Source: Flavihumibacter cheonanensis
GTDB taxonomy: Bacteria; Bacteroidota; Bacteroidia; Chitinophagales; Chitinophagaceae
NCBI RefSeq assembly: GCF_022352215.1
Contig: NZ_JAKRWF010000004.1
Span: 248,001-312,000 of the forward strand
DNA: 64,000 nt
Direction of reading: 5' to 3'
This document shows positions 42,248-52,700 of this stretch, piece after piece. The notes below the pieces were generated by a model that saw only the letters and a program-made list of their open reading frames with translations, made no database searches and was not told where the DNA came from. Within the stretch, counting starts at the first letter, position 1; each line of letters starts with the position of its first letter. A program made the translations under genes and the position numbers.

Positions 42248-43531
42248 TTATCTCAACCCAACATGATCCATGTAAATCGTGCCTGTCCAGTCAAAATTCT
42301 GGAAGGTCAGTTCACTGATACTTGCCGGGTTACCTAGATTCGCTTTGGTTAATTTGTATTCCACCCATTTTCCTTCTTCCAATGTGATGGTATAAGCTGG
42401 ATTGCCTCCCGCGATCACATTGATACGTTTGCCATCGGTACCCGGAGTTCCGAAGATGGCAAAAGTGATCTCCGAATAATTTGCCAGCGACACGGTATTA
42501 TTAGCAAATTTCAATGCACCCCACTGTCCGGTATAATTCACTTTAATAGCTGCATCGCCATCGCGGATATTATCCTTATTGGCAAAATCAACATTCGTAC
42601 TCCAGCCCCAATTCTGCCAGTTGTTCTCCAAAGCATCTTTGTAAAACACATAACTCAATGCCGGCAGGGGAGGAAGATCTCCTACAAACAAAACCGCTTC
42701 TTCAGACTCCACTACCACATCAGAGAAAGCAATCAAGCTGATGGTACCCCTGTTGGCAGCTGCCGGTATTACCAGTTTGATTTCAGTTTCAGACTGACTT
42801 ACAAAACTCGTTATGGGTTCTGTCAGTCCTTTGAATAACACTCCTTTTACGAGATCGAGATCAGTTCCTGTTATCGTGAATTCTTTTTCTCTTTCAGCAG
42901 GAGAGGGATCAAATCCGGTTGCAGCTGGTAACACGATTTCCAGCGGCTCCTCTGTTTCTACTGTCATCGGCTCTGTACCTTCAACGGATAGCGCAATTTC
43001 TCCTGTCTGCGCTTCCATAGGAACCGTTACCACCAGCTCATTTACTGATTTACTGACAAACTCAGTTACTACGATATCCTTATTAAAACGGATCTCGGTT
43101 ACCCAGTTCAGAAACCTACCCTGGATCGTCAGGTTTTGTCCCGGCTTTACTTTAGGTGTAAACCCGGTAATTGCTAAGGGCACTTCCAGGTTCAGAGCAG
43201 ATACGGATTCAATCTCTCCCTGGTCTGTAATCAATATTACTTTACCAGATTCAACGGTCTCTGGTAACACCAGCACAATGGTTTCCGGACTCTGCGATTT
43301 GAATCCGGCTTTTTCTACTCTTGCACCTACAAACTGGATGGCAGTCACTTTGTGCAGGTTGTTTCCAATGAATTGAATGTCTTCGCCATGCTGAATGCCA
43401 GACGGACCGAAACTCAATAACTGTACTAAGCCGTTATTGGTATCATCTTCTTTATCACAGCCGGCAAGTGCCAGTACACCAAAGCAGGCCAGCCATAAGA
43501 AGAGGTGTTGTATTTTATAGATTGCTTTCAT
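42248..43531 (-). CDS. IPT/TIG-domain surface glycan-binding lipoprotein (distal)
   Basis: A 427-residue lipoprotein with lipobox ALAGC followed by DKEDD, the acidic pattern that exports lipoproteins to the cell surface in Bacteroidota. Three consecutive IPT/TIG immunoglobulin-like domains cover about residues 35-275, each beginning with a phrase such as FGPSGIQHGEDIQFIGNNL, FTPKVKPGQNLTIQGRFL or FDPSPAEREKEFTITGTDL. A jelly-roll-like carbohydrate-binding domain follows to the end (NWQNWGWSTNVDFANKD, EITFAIFGTPG, FQNFDWTGTIYMDHVGLR). This architecture matches the SGBP-B type proteins of beta-glucan and xyloglucan loci. It lies ten bases after the other glycan-binding gene in the susCD operon. 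Confidence 0.87.
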   Translation of the reverse strand: MKAIYKIQHLFLWLACFGVLALAGCDKEDDTNNGLVQLLSFGPSGIQHGEDIQFIGNNLHKVTAIQFVGARVEKAGFKSQSPETIVLVLPETVESGKVILITDQGEIESVSALNLEVPLAITGFTPKVKPGQNLTIQGRFLNWVTEIRFNKDIVVTEFVSKSVNELVVTVPMEAQTGEIALSVEGTEPMTVETEEPLEIVLPAATGFDPSPAEREKEFTITGTDLDLVKGVLFKGLTEPITSFVSQSETEIKLVIPAAANRGTISLIAFSDVVVESEEAVLFVGDLPPLPALSYVFYKDALENNWQNWGWSTNVDFANKDNIRDGDAAIKVNYTGQWGALKFANNTVSLANYSEITFAIFGTPGTDGKRINVIAGGNPAYTITLEEGKWVEYKLTKANLGNPASISELTFQNFDWTGTIYMDHVGLR

Positions 43532-43541
43532 TTCTCAGTGT

Positions 43542-44690
43542 TTATTTTTCCAATACTTTGGGTACCACGCGGAAATTATCAAAGGCGATATCACAGTCCA
43601 GGTCGCCCGGACCATGAAACAGTAACCTTGTGTAATAGCCATTCGGACTCACACTCAAATTGCCTCCATAACTGGCTGCGATTTCTTCAAAAGGAATTAC
43701 TACCGTCTGCCATTGGCCCTTAGTATCGATGGGTGGCTTCCACTGGTACTGATCATTGTTGAAGGCGGTCAATCCCAGGTTCAGCTTGATCATGTTGTTA
43801 TTGTAGGGCTTGAGTGTATTCACTTCAAACTTCAGGTTGTAGTCTTCCGGTTTCAGAATCGCTTCATCCGGAATGTTCTTACTGATTGGACCCATTGCAT
43901 CGGGCGGACCGCCAGCTGCTTCCAGCCAGTTCCAGGCTCCGATAGCACGGGTTACCCGGATATAATTACCATTGATAGATGCAGGATCAGCCGGACCAGG
44001 ATTGCTCACCACAAAACCTGCATTCCACCAACCAGTGAAGGGATCACTGCTGATGAAAATATTGCGGTTATCGCGGAACCAGAAATCAGAAACGGTTTCG
44101 CCAAAATTGGTGGTTACGGTAATAGGACCTGGTTGTGCACCTTCGGGTATCCGTACCTGTAAGATCTTGTCATCTACTTCAACCAATTCCCCATTTACGC
44201 CGCCTGCAAATTTTACAGTGAGGGGCGGATAGAAGAAATCTCCGCGAATGGTAGCAACTCCTCCTGTTAATACATATTCGCAATCCATACTACCAACAAT
44301 CGGTTCACTGATCTGCACTTCGAATTCATGCAGCAGTTCAAAGCCATTCGCGAATACCAGTTTCATCGTATTGGTGATCTCCAATGGTATTTCATTGGGT
44401 ATACTTACCAGGATGGTAGTATTAGTAATATAAGTTGGTGTCAGCACCGCGCGCTGGTCGTTGAACCAGATCTGTCTTGCATTTTGCAGATTTTCACCAA
44501 CGATTGCAATCAGGTTTCCCTGGAATGCACCCACCAGTAAGGAGTCAGCTGATGCAGGGTCTGTAATCCGCACATAACGAATCCTGGGTATTCCATTATT
44601 AGGTGCATCATCGTCCTTGGAACAGGCTGTAAACAGGCCCATTACCAGGGAGAAGAATAAAATACTGTATGTTAATTTGAATAGTTTCAT
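43542..44690 (-). CDS. IPT/TIG-domain surface glycan-binding lipoprotein (proximal)
   Basis: About 382 residues when started at 44690 (MKLFKLTYSILFFSLVMGLFTAC). The lipobox Cys is followed by SKDDD, a surface-export signal. Two IPT-like domains occupy about residues 35-190 (LVGAFQGNLIAIVGENLQNARQIWFNDQ and GGVATIRGDFFYPPLTVKFAG), and a C-terminal binding domain follows with FTGWWNAGFVVSNPG, AIGAWNWLEAAGG and FHGPGDLDCDIAFDNFRVVP. Such proteins present polysaccharide to SusCD. The 14-base gap to SusD and ten-base gap to the next gene imply one transcript. Ligand is inferred from context only. Confidence 0.85.
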   Translation of the reverse strand: MKLFKLTYSILFFSLVMGLFTACSKDDDAPNNGIPRIRYVRITDPASADSLLVGAFQGNLIAIVGENLQNARQIWFNDQRAVLTPTYITNTTILVSIPNEIPLEITNTMKLVFANGFELLHEFEVQISEPIVGSMDCEYVLTGGVATIRGDFFYPPLTVKFAGGVNGELVEVDDKILQVRIPEGAQPGPITVTTNFGETVSDFWFRDNRNIFISSDPFTGWWNAGFVVSNPGPADPASINGNYIRVTRAIGAWNWLEAAGGPPDAMGPISKNIPDEAILKPEDYNLKFEVNTLKPYNNNMIKLNLGLTAFNNDQYQWKPPIDTKGQWQTVVIPFEEIAASYGGNLSVSPNGYYTRLLFHGPGDLDCDIAFDNFRVVPKVLEK

Positions 44691-44725
44691 ATGCCTTGTT
44701 TTTACGCTCACAGAATAATGTTGGA

Positions 44726-46396
44726 TTAATAATCAACGGGCGGTTTATTCAGGTTCGGCGCCTGGCTCAACTCAGCCGCAGGAATCGGCAAGAGGAAATT
44801 TCCGCTGTTTGCATTGATCGTACGATCCTGTGTTGCCCAGGGTGTTTTGGTAAATGTCCAGTTGGTTGGATCCGGGAATTTATCCGGTTGAGTGAAGAAC
44901 AATCCACGGTCCTGTGAATTCAGGATCTCATATGCCTTGGTTGGATTCCAGTAATGCAGACTCACCAGATCATACCAGGCCATGCCTTCCATTGCGAATT
45001 CAATGAAGCGTTCTTTTTGTATAACGTCAATGGTTAGTTCCTCTTCATATTCCGGCAATCCCGATCTTTTATGTACCGCATTGAAATAGGCCATTGCCTT
45101 TGCATCTGATGTGCTTTCCTGGTTACCCAATTCCGCTTCAGCATAGATCAGGTATACTTCTGCCAGTCGCATCATGTAGGTATCATACTCATAATACTGC
45201 TGTGCAGCTTTGCCATCCATGTCTTCTGCTTTTCCACATACGTACTTTTTAATCGAGAGGAAATTGTTATCAGATCCGGTAAAGGGAAATACCAGTTCCT
45301 GTTTTCCGCCCGGTATGGCCTGTGTAATTTCAGGATAATGAAATCCGGGTAACATGAAGGTTGCTTTCAAGCGCTGATCCAGAGTGCGTCCCTGTAATCC
45401 TCCACTGGGTGTAGCAGTGATGCCATCATACAGAGATATCATCCACCAGGTAGCGCCTTTATCACCTCCCCAGCCATCACCGTTTGCAATATCCGCACTA
45501 TAAGCCAGGTAAGCCGGAGTTGAATTCTGTGATCCCCAGGCTCCGGGAGAATAAGCCCATTGCAGGGAGAAAATGGATTCCGAATTATTGTCATAAGGAT
45601 ATTTGAACAGATCAGCATAATTGTTCAGCAACCTGTAGGGACTTTGGGTAATCACACGCTCTGCATAATATTTCGCACTGTCCAGGAATTGCTGATTACG
45701 CTGACCATTTCCTTCTGCGCTTACTCCCGCCCTCGTGAGATAAAACCTTGCGAGCATGGCTTCTGCCGCCCATTTGTTTAAACGTCCCGGGCGCACAGAG
45801 GTCAATGGCAGGTCTTCCACTACCGCTCTCATCTCGTTGGTGATAAATCTCCATACACTGCTTACTGTGTTGCGGGTAATGGAGGTATCTGACAGCAGTG
45901 CCAGGTTGTTTTCGATAACCGGAACCGCACCCCAGTTCATTACCAGGAAACGATAGGCCAGTGCGCGCATATAACGTGCTTCTGCAATCGCCATCTTTTT
46001 TACTTCAGGTGAAACTCCTGCACCTGCATAGCGGTTGATGTTTTCAATCGCCAGGTTAGATTGTCCCACTACAATAAAGAACGAGCGCCAGGCTGTTCCA
46101 TTCTCTGGTGTATTACCAGTTGTGTTAAATAATACGTTGCCGCGATCATTCCAGGCGGAATAAGCTGTGCCCGCACGAAAATCGCCCAGGTTATAGGATG
46201 CTTTATCATTGTAATCAAACCATACCCGGCTGTACAGCAGTGATGTGGCTGCAAGTACCTGCTCATCGGTCTGGTAAAAACTTCCATCCACAATGGCATC
46301 GGTTGGTGGTCGCTCAAGGAAATCCTTGCTGCAGGCGCTCAATCCAATTACCAGCAGCAGTAGAAAACTATATAGTATCGAATGAATTCTTTTCAT
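44726..46396 (-). CDS. RagB/SusD family glycan-binding lipoprotein
   Basis: A 556-residue lipoprotein with lipobox IGLSAC followed by SKDFLERPPTDAIVDGSFYQTDEQ, the hallmark start of SusD proteins. The tetratricopeptide-like helical scaffold follows (AEARYMRALAYRFLVMNWGAVP, WAAEAMLARFYLTRAG), and it ends with the conserved RFIEFAMEGMAWYDLVSLHYW and a C-terminal LLPIPAAELSQAPNL. It caps the SusC barrel at the cell surface and binds oligosaccharides. It lies eleven bases after susC on the same strand. Normal family length and no missing segments. Confidence 0.96.
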   Translation of the reverse strand: MKRIHSILYSFLLLLVIGLSACSKDFLERPPTDAIVDGSFYQTDEQVLAATSLLYSRVWFDYNDKASYNLGDFRAGTAYSAWNDRGNVLFNTTGNTPENGTAWRSFFIVVGQSNLAIENINRYAGAGVSPEVKKMAIAEARYMRALAYRFLVMNWGAVPVIENNLALLSDTSITRNTVSSVWRFITNEMRAVVEDLPLTSVRPGRLNKWAAEAMLARFYLTRAGVSAEGNGQRNQQFLDSAKYYAERVITQSPYRLLNNYADLFKYPYDNNSESIFSLQWAYSPGAWGSQNSTPAYLAYSADIANGDGWGGDKGATWWMISLYDGITATPSGGLQGRTLDQRLKATFMLPGFHYPEITQAIPGGKQELVFPFTGSDNNFLSIKKYVCGKAEDMDGKAAQQYYEYDTYMMRLAEVYLIYAEAELGNQESTSDAKAMAYFNAVHKRSGLPEYEEELTIDVIQKERFIEFAMEGMAWYDLVSLHYWNPTKAYEILNSQDRGLFFTQPDKFPDPTNWTFTKTPWATQDRTINANSGNFLLPIPAAELSQAPNLNKPPVDY

Positions 46397-46407
46397 GGCA
46401 AATAATT

Positions 46408-49400
46408 TTAAAAGTCAAGACCAATAGTGAATGCATACACCGGTGTCAGGGGATAGCGACCAAAATCCAGTCCGATTGCCTGGTTGGCTGCACTTGCATC
46501 CCTTCCTACATAGGCACCTACTTCAGGATCCAGTCCGCTGTAGTTAGTCAGCGTGAAAATATTCTGTCCACTGATCGACATTCTGGCTCCTTTTACAATG
46601 CGCTGTTTGGCGATCAGGTTTACCGGTAGATTGTAGGTAAGTGTTACGTTTTTGAGGCGGATAAAAGATCCGTCTTCCACCCACTTGCTGGTGGGACGTG
46701 CATGGTTGTTATTCGGTCCATAACTGATTCTCGGAACATCCGTACCAGGATTCTCCAACACCACTTTACCACTGTTATCAGTATGCGGTTTTGCATAATC
46801 CATCACCCCAACCAGCAGGTTGCGGCTCAGGTTGATATTGTTCGGATTGGAATTAACCTTCGCGATATAGTTATAGATATCATTTCCATAAGTGGCTGTG
46901 ATTAGGATGCTCAGATCAAATCCCTTGTAAGAGAAACTGTTGGTAAAACCGGCGAATAATTTCGGCCAGGGATTACCAATAGTGGTCTGATCTTTCTCAT
47001 CAATGATGCCATCACCATTGATATCCTTGAATTTGATATCACCCACCCAGAGACCATTGGCCTGATCAATTGGCAGCCGGTTGCCATTGTTGTCTACTGG
47101 AACCGGACTGTTTTCGATTTCTTCTATACTTCCGAAAATACCTTCTTCCACATATCCGCGGAACAGCCAGGGTGCTTGTCCAACTGCAGAACGCTGTGTC
47201 CAGTCTTCCAGCCACCAGGAGGTACGATCGATGAAAGCAGTTTCAGAATAGAATTTCTTAATCTTTGTTTTGAAACTGGAGAGGTTCAGGTTCGATTCCC
47301 AACGCAGTTTTTTGTTGTTGATATTAACGGTATTGATAGTGAGGCCCCAACCTTTGTTCTGTAATGTTCCGATGTTTACCTGTGGCGATCCTACTGAACC
47401 CGTACCATTGGTTCCCATGTACCAGGGAAGCGGGTTGTCGAGTAACAGGTTATCTGTATTCTTTACATAATAATCGAATTCAAAATTGATGCGGTTTTGC
47501 GCAAGGCCAATATTCAAGCCGATATTGTTGGTCTTGGTTTCTTCCCATTTCAAACCGGGATTGCTATACCTGCTTGGCAGGAATCCGGTTCCGGTTGGCG
47601 TGGGTGATGTTGCCATAGGAGAGTAGATATATCCACTTCCACCCTGGTTACCCGTGGTACCAGTTTCCAGTCGCAGTTTCAATTCACTGATAAAGCCGGA
47701 TTTGAAAAACTTCTCTTGAGAAATTCTCCAGGCTGCTGAAACAGAGGGGAAGGTTCCCCACTTGTTCTCCGGACCGAAATTGCCGGAACCATCGCGACGA
47801 ATAGTACCTACCAAAATATAGCGGTTATCATAGTTGTAATTCAGACGACCGAAATAAGATTCCATCGCCCAGTCGCCGGATCCTCCTGAGTTGGTAGCAG
47901 TTAAGGGATCACCTGCATTCAGATCAAGGATATCATTGGTCAGGAACCCGGTACGTACAGCACCTGTATTTTTCCAGTTGGATTCCTGTGCTTCGTGACT
48001 AACCATCACGCCTACCTGATGATCACCAAACTGTTTATTGTATTCCAGCATCTGGTTCCAGTTCCAATAGGTATTGGTACTGTTACCTTGGCTCAGGCTG
48101 GCGCGATCATTTACTGCCCATCCAATCCGGTAAGCCGGCTGGTAATAATCCGAATTGCCAAAGCCGAGGTTAGTGTTGAAAGATGTTCTGAATTGAAGAT
48201 CCTTAGTTAGTTTGATACCCACATTCAGACTTCCCAAAATCTGGCGACGAACAAATTTATTGGTAGTCAGGGTTGCTATTGCGATGGGGTTCACAGGTGC
48301 AAACTGATTCGCACCATTGGTTTCATCCCCTCCACCCCAACTACCATCCAGGTTCTTCACCGGAATCTGTGGAGTTAAGCGCAACGCATTGGCGATGATA
48401 TTCTCCTGGCTGGTAGTCAGGTTTTCATTGGTCTGGTTGAAACTCAGACTCGCACCAATAGTTGCCCATTCGCGAGGTTTGTTATCCAGGTTTAATCTTG
48501 CTGAGTAACGATCAAAGCCTGAACCTAATGCGATACCATCCTGCTTAAGATAATCTCCTGCCAGGTAGTAAGTTGTCTTTTCATTACCACCACTCACACT
48601 CAGCTGATGTTTTTGCATGGGCGCATTGCGGAACAATTCTCCCTGCCAGTCGGTTCCCTCTCCAAGCAGACTTGGATCCAGGAATTCAGCAGGCGTTTCA
48701 CCACCCGCGATCGCATGAAACTGATTTACCATCGTCGCATACTCACGCAGGTTCATTACATCCATCTTTTGAGGTGGACGTTGAACACTGTATTGGTAAC
48801 CATAATTGAATTTGGTATCACCGGATTTACCACGTTTAGTAGTGATCAGGATGACTCCATTGGTTGCACGTGAACCATATACTGCGGTAGCAGATGGACC
48901 CTGTAATACCTGGATATTATCAATGTCGTTCGGATTGAGTCCCGCGATTGGGTTGGAGGAACTTTGCGGACCAAAATTCACCGTGGATCCCTGTATCTGA
49001 ACTCCGTCAATTACATAAAGGGGTTCATTACTTCCATTGATGGTATTCACCCCGCGAATATTCACAGAGATACCACCACCTGGCTGACCGGAGTTCTGTG
49101 TGATATACACACCCGCGGCACGACCCTGGATAGCCTGTTCCAGCGTGGTGTTGATCGTTCGATCCATATCCTTGGAGGATACTGTGGTTTGTGCACTGGT
49201 AAGGTTGGCTCTTTTGGTTGCACCATAACCGATTACCACCACTTCACTCATGTTGGCATTGGCCGTTCGCAGCGTGATGTTGAGGGTGTTGGAATTTCCA
49301 ACCGGAACTTCCCGGGTTTCAAAACCTACATAGGAAATTACCAGTACCTCTCCTGTTTTGGCAGTTAACTTGAAATTTCCTTTTTCATCAGTGTTGTAAC

Positions 49401-49581
49401 CCCGTTGGGTGTTCTTGATCATGATGGTGGCACCGGCCACAGGCAAATTATCAGCGCCGGTAATCCTGCCGGTAATGGTTCTGTCCCCTGTTTGTGCGGA
49501 GAGCGTCTGGGCCAGCAACAGGCCGAATAGAAAGACGCAGAGAGGAACCACCCACTTGCGTGTAGTTTTGGTTTTGTGCAT
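46408..49581 (-). CDS. SusC/RagA family TonB-linked outer-membrane transporter
   Basis: A 1,057-residue transporter that imports oligosaccharides with SusD. After the signal peptide (QTLSAQ) comes a CarboxypepD_reg-like domain (about residues 30-115: RTITGRITGADNLPVAGATI, VLVISYVGFETREVPV). A TonB-box region follows, MSEVVVIGYGATKRANLTSA, then the plug (GRAAGVYITQNSGQPGGG, SVNIRGVNTINGSNEPLYVIDG), the TNGVILITTKRG motif and the 22-strand barrel ending TPVYAFTIGLDF. The ATG at 49581 is preferred to the frame start at 49587. It is the first gene of the operon and lies 137 bases downstream of the HTCS regulator gene, whose DNA target should be in that gap. Confidence 0.96.
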   Translation of the reverse strand: MHKTKTTRKWVVPLCVFLFGLLLAQTLSAQTGDRTITGRITGADNLPVAGATIMIKNTQRGYNTDEKGNFKLTAKTGEVLVISYVGFETREVPVGNSNTLNITLRTANANMSEVVVIGYGATKRANLTSAQTTVSSKDMDRTINTTLEQAIQGRAAGVYITQNSGQPGGGISVNIRGVNTINGSNEPLYVIDGVQIQGSTVNFGPQSSSNPIAGLNPNDIDNIQVLQGPSATAVYGSRATNGVILITTKRGKSGDTKFNYGYQYSVQRPPQKMDVMNLREYATMVNQFHAIAGGETPAEFLDPSLLGEGTDWQGELFRNAPMQKHQLSVSGGNEKTTYYLAGDYLKQDGIALGSGFDRYSARLNLDNKPREWATIGASLSFNQTNENLTTSQENIIANALRLTPQIPVKNLDGSWGGGDETNGANQFAPVNPIAIATLTTNKFVRRQILGSLNVGIKLTKDLQFRTSFNTNLGFGNSDYYQPAYRIGWAVNDRASLSQGNSTNTYWNWNQMLEYNKQFGDHQVGVMVSHEAQESNWKNTGAVRTGFLTNDILDLNAGDPLTATNSGGSGDWAMESYFGRLNYNYDNRYILVGTIRRDGSGNFGPENKWGTFPSVSAAWRISQEKFFKSGFISELKLRLETGTTGNQGGSGYIYSPMATSPTPTGTGFLPSRYSNPGLKWEETKTNNIGLNIGLAQNRINFEFDYYVKNTDNLLLDNPLPWYMGTNGTGSVGSPQVNIGTLQNKGWGLTINTVNINNKKLRWESNLNLSSFKTKIKKFYSETAFIDRTSWWLEDWTQRSAVGQAPWLFRGYVEEGIFGSIEEIENSPVPVDNNGNRLPIDQANGLWVGDIKFKDINGDGIIDEKDQTTIGNPWPKLFAGFTNSFSYKGFDLSILITATYGNDIYNYIAKVNSNPNNINLSRNLLVGVMDYAKPHTDNSGKVVLENPGTDVPRISYGPNNNHARPTSKWVEDGSFIRLKNVTLTYNLPVNLIAKQRIVKGARMSISGQNIFTLTNYSGLDPEVGAYVGRDASAANQAIGLDFGRYPLTPVYAFTIGLDF

Positions 49582-49659
49582 AAGCAAGCTAATTGTATCG
49601 TTAAGAATGAACTAATTTATCCCCCTCTTCAAAAAAACAGGTATGCTAAACTGTTCTTT

Positions 49660-49686
49660 GAGGGTATCAAAATGTTCGCAACCCTC
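49660..49686. promoter_or_regulatory. candidate regulator-binding inverted repeat upstream of susC
   Basis: GAGGGT at 49660-49665 and ACCCTC at 49681-49686 form a six-base inverted repeat with a 15-base spacer, about 80-105 bases upstream of the susC start. AraC-type domains of HTCS regulators bind near susC promoters, so this is a plausible operator, but no second copy was found to support it. Confidence 0.35.
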
Positions 49687-49718
49687 TATTTTTTGATCTT
49701 TTGTAGGGGTTGATTTGT

Positions 49719-52700
49719 TTAGTCGGTAGGAAAAGTACCAGGACCTGGTACAATTTTAGCTTTTCGTTCCTGCTGGTATTGTGAAGGAAGTTGTCCGAAA
49801 GCTTCTTTAAAGTAACGGGCAAAGTATTTTGGGTTGTTGAATCCAACCATATAAGCTACTTCCGTAACATTATGATTGGACTTTTCAAGCAATTGAGCAG
49901 CTCTTTTCAAACGAATCTGGCGAATGAACTCAATGGGTGTTTGTCCGGTTAATGCTAACACTTTTTTATACAGGCTGGTTCGGCTCATGTAAAGTTCCTG
50001 CCGCAGGTTATCTACATTAAATTCTGCATCCCCCATGTTTTTTTCAATAATTGCCAATGCCTTTCTGATAAACTGATCTTCTCCCTCTTCCTCCACTTCA
50101 GGTTCAGACGGATTTACTTCCAACTGTTTTTGATAAGTTTCTTTTACCACCGATTGGTAATTCAGCAGGTTTTTAATCCGTGAGAAAAGTATATCGTAAT
50201 TAAAAGGTTTGGTCATGTAATCATTCGGACCGGTTTCCAGTGCCTGCAATTCTGTTACTTCTCCTTCTAATGCAGTTAAGAGTATGACAGGTATATGCCT
50301 GGTCCGGGAATCCGTCTTGATCTTTCGGCACAATTCAATACCGGAAAGGATGGGCATGCTGATATCACTCACCACCAGGTCGGGATGTGCGCTCAATACT
50401 TTTTTCCATCCCTCCATTCCCTGCACGGCTTCGATAATATTGAAATGTTCCCGTAAACTATTTTTTAAATAGGTGCGGAAATCGTCATTATCCTCTACCA
50501 ATAACAGGGTTGGTTTCTTGAACAACTGCTGACTGCTTTCCAGCACATGTGTCGGATCTGAACTTTCAAGTGTACTTGCTTTGATGGGAAGATAAATTCG
50601 GAAGCAGCTCCCTTTGGGTGTTACCGGCTCCACTTTAATTTGTCCTCCATGCATTTCCACAAATTCCCGGGTGATCGATAAGCCAATTCCACTTCCCTGG
50701 TTTAAAATATGTTCCGGTGAGCCGGCCTGGTAAAATGGTTCGAAAATTTTATCTCGCTGATCAGCTGGTATACCAATACCATTGTCAGTTACATTGATTT
50801 CCAACAGAGGACCTGCTTCCCCCTTACAGGTCTTAACTTCCAATTTTACCTGTCCACGCTCTGGCGTGAATTTGAACGCATTGGACAAGAGGTTAAAAAG
50901 AATCCGTTCCAGTTTTTCCTTATCAAAATACATCTTAACAGGATCGGTAATCCCCTGGTATCGGTATTCAATGTGTTTGTTATTGGCCATATCATTAAAC
51001 GATGCAGCCACTTCCTGGATATAAGCAATAATGTCAGACTCTGATACCTGCAGTCGCTGCTGATGTTCCTGCATCTTGCGGAAATCAAGCAGTTCATTCA
51101 CCATGTTCAGCAATCGTTTCGCATTGCGGTTGATCATCTCGAACTGGTTGCGCATTTCCCCAGGAGCAGTTTCTGTGATCATCTTCTGAATAGGAATCAG
51201 GATAAGTGAAATAGGAGTTCTGAACTCATGACTCACATTGGTAAAAAATCGTGTCTTCATCTGGTCCAGCTCCCGGATGCGTTGTGCTTCCTGTCGTTCT
51301 ATGGCTAATTGCATGCGCATCTGCTCTCTTCGGATGATCTGTCGGCGGGCAAAATAAATGACTGCTGTTATTGTAACTGCATACAAGAGATAAGCCCAGG
51401 GTGTTTTCCAGAATGGCGGTGCGATGGTTAGCTGTACTGAAAGCGCTTCTTCATTCCATCCGCCTTCCGCATTCGAGGTTCTAACCCGGAAGGTGTAGTC
51501 GCCTGGATCCAGGTTGGTATAAGTGGCCATCCGGGTATTGCCATTGGCAATGATCCAGTCCTTATTAAACCCCTCTAACAGGTAGGCATACCTGATTTTG
51601 GCTGCATTGGAATAACCCAGTGCTGCGAACTGGATGGTAAAATCATTCTGATTATGCGCCAGTTTCAATTCCTTTGTTTCGGTTATGGATTGCAGTAAGA
51701 CATCACGGTTATTGACTTTTTCACCCACGCTTACTGTTCTGTTGAAGAGCTGAAAATCAGTTAAGACAACAGGAGGCTGATGAACCGGGGCTTTCAGCAA
51801 CTCAGGTTTAAAGAGATTGAATCCATAAGCACCTCCGAATATCAATTCCCCCGACCTGGTTTTATAGGCAGCGTACCGGTTGAATTCCCGGCTTTGTAAG
51901 CCATCATGTTCATTATAATTCATGCAGCGGATGCCAGCCGCACTTCCATTCTCTATTAATATCTCAATTCTGGATAAACCGGACTTGGTACTCACCCATA
52001 GTTTTTTTTGATTGTCCTGCAGGATGTCCAGGATCGTGTTATCCGGTAATCCGTCTTTTAAACTGAAGGAGAGAAATTCAGTTTTGCCTCTTGGTAAAAC
52101 ATTGAGTCCGCGTTGCGTGGCTACCCAGATATTCCCGTTGTGATCTTCCAGTATGCCATTTACACTGTTATAACTCAGCTTGCTGTTTTCTGCCGTATAA
52201 TTGATAAATCGCCCACTCGATTTATCCAATACATCAATTCCCCAGGAAGTTCCGATCCAGAGATTCCCTCTTGAATCTTCCATCAGACTGGTAACATTAT
52301 CATGATGCAGGGTATTGGGAACACCCAGGTTGTGATGATAGAAAGTATTGGTCTTACGGTCCAGGCGATCCAGTCCCGAATTCAACATGCCGATCCAGAG
52401 ATTCAGGTTGCTGTCTTCAAATATGGTAAATACATTGTTGGCCGCAAGGGAATTCGGGTCCTGCTCATTGTGACGGTAATGCATAAACGTTTTACCATCA
52501 AAACAGTCCATACCGCCCTGGTAAGTTCCAATCCATAATTTATCCTGGTGATCCAGGTAGAGTGTTACAATTACATCGTTGCTTAAGGAGTTTGGGTTTT
52601 CTGGTTGATGACGGAATTGCCGGAAGCTATTTTGCTGCCGATCGTAATAAATCAGGCCACCTCCATTGGAGCCGATCCAGAGATTTCCTTTTTTATCTTC

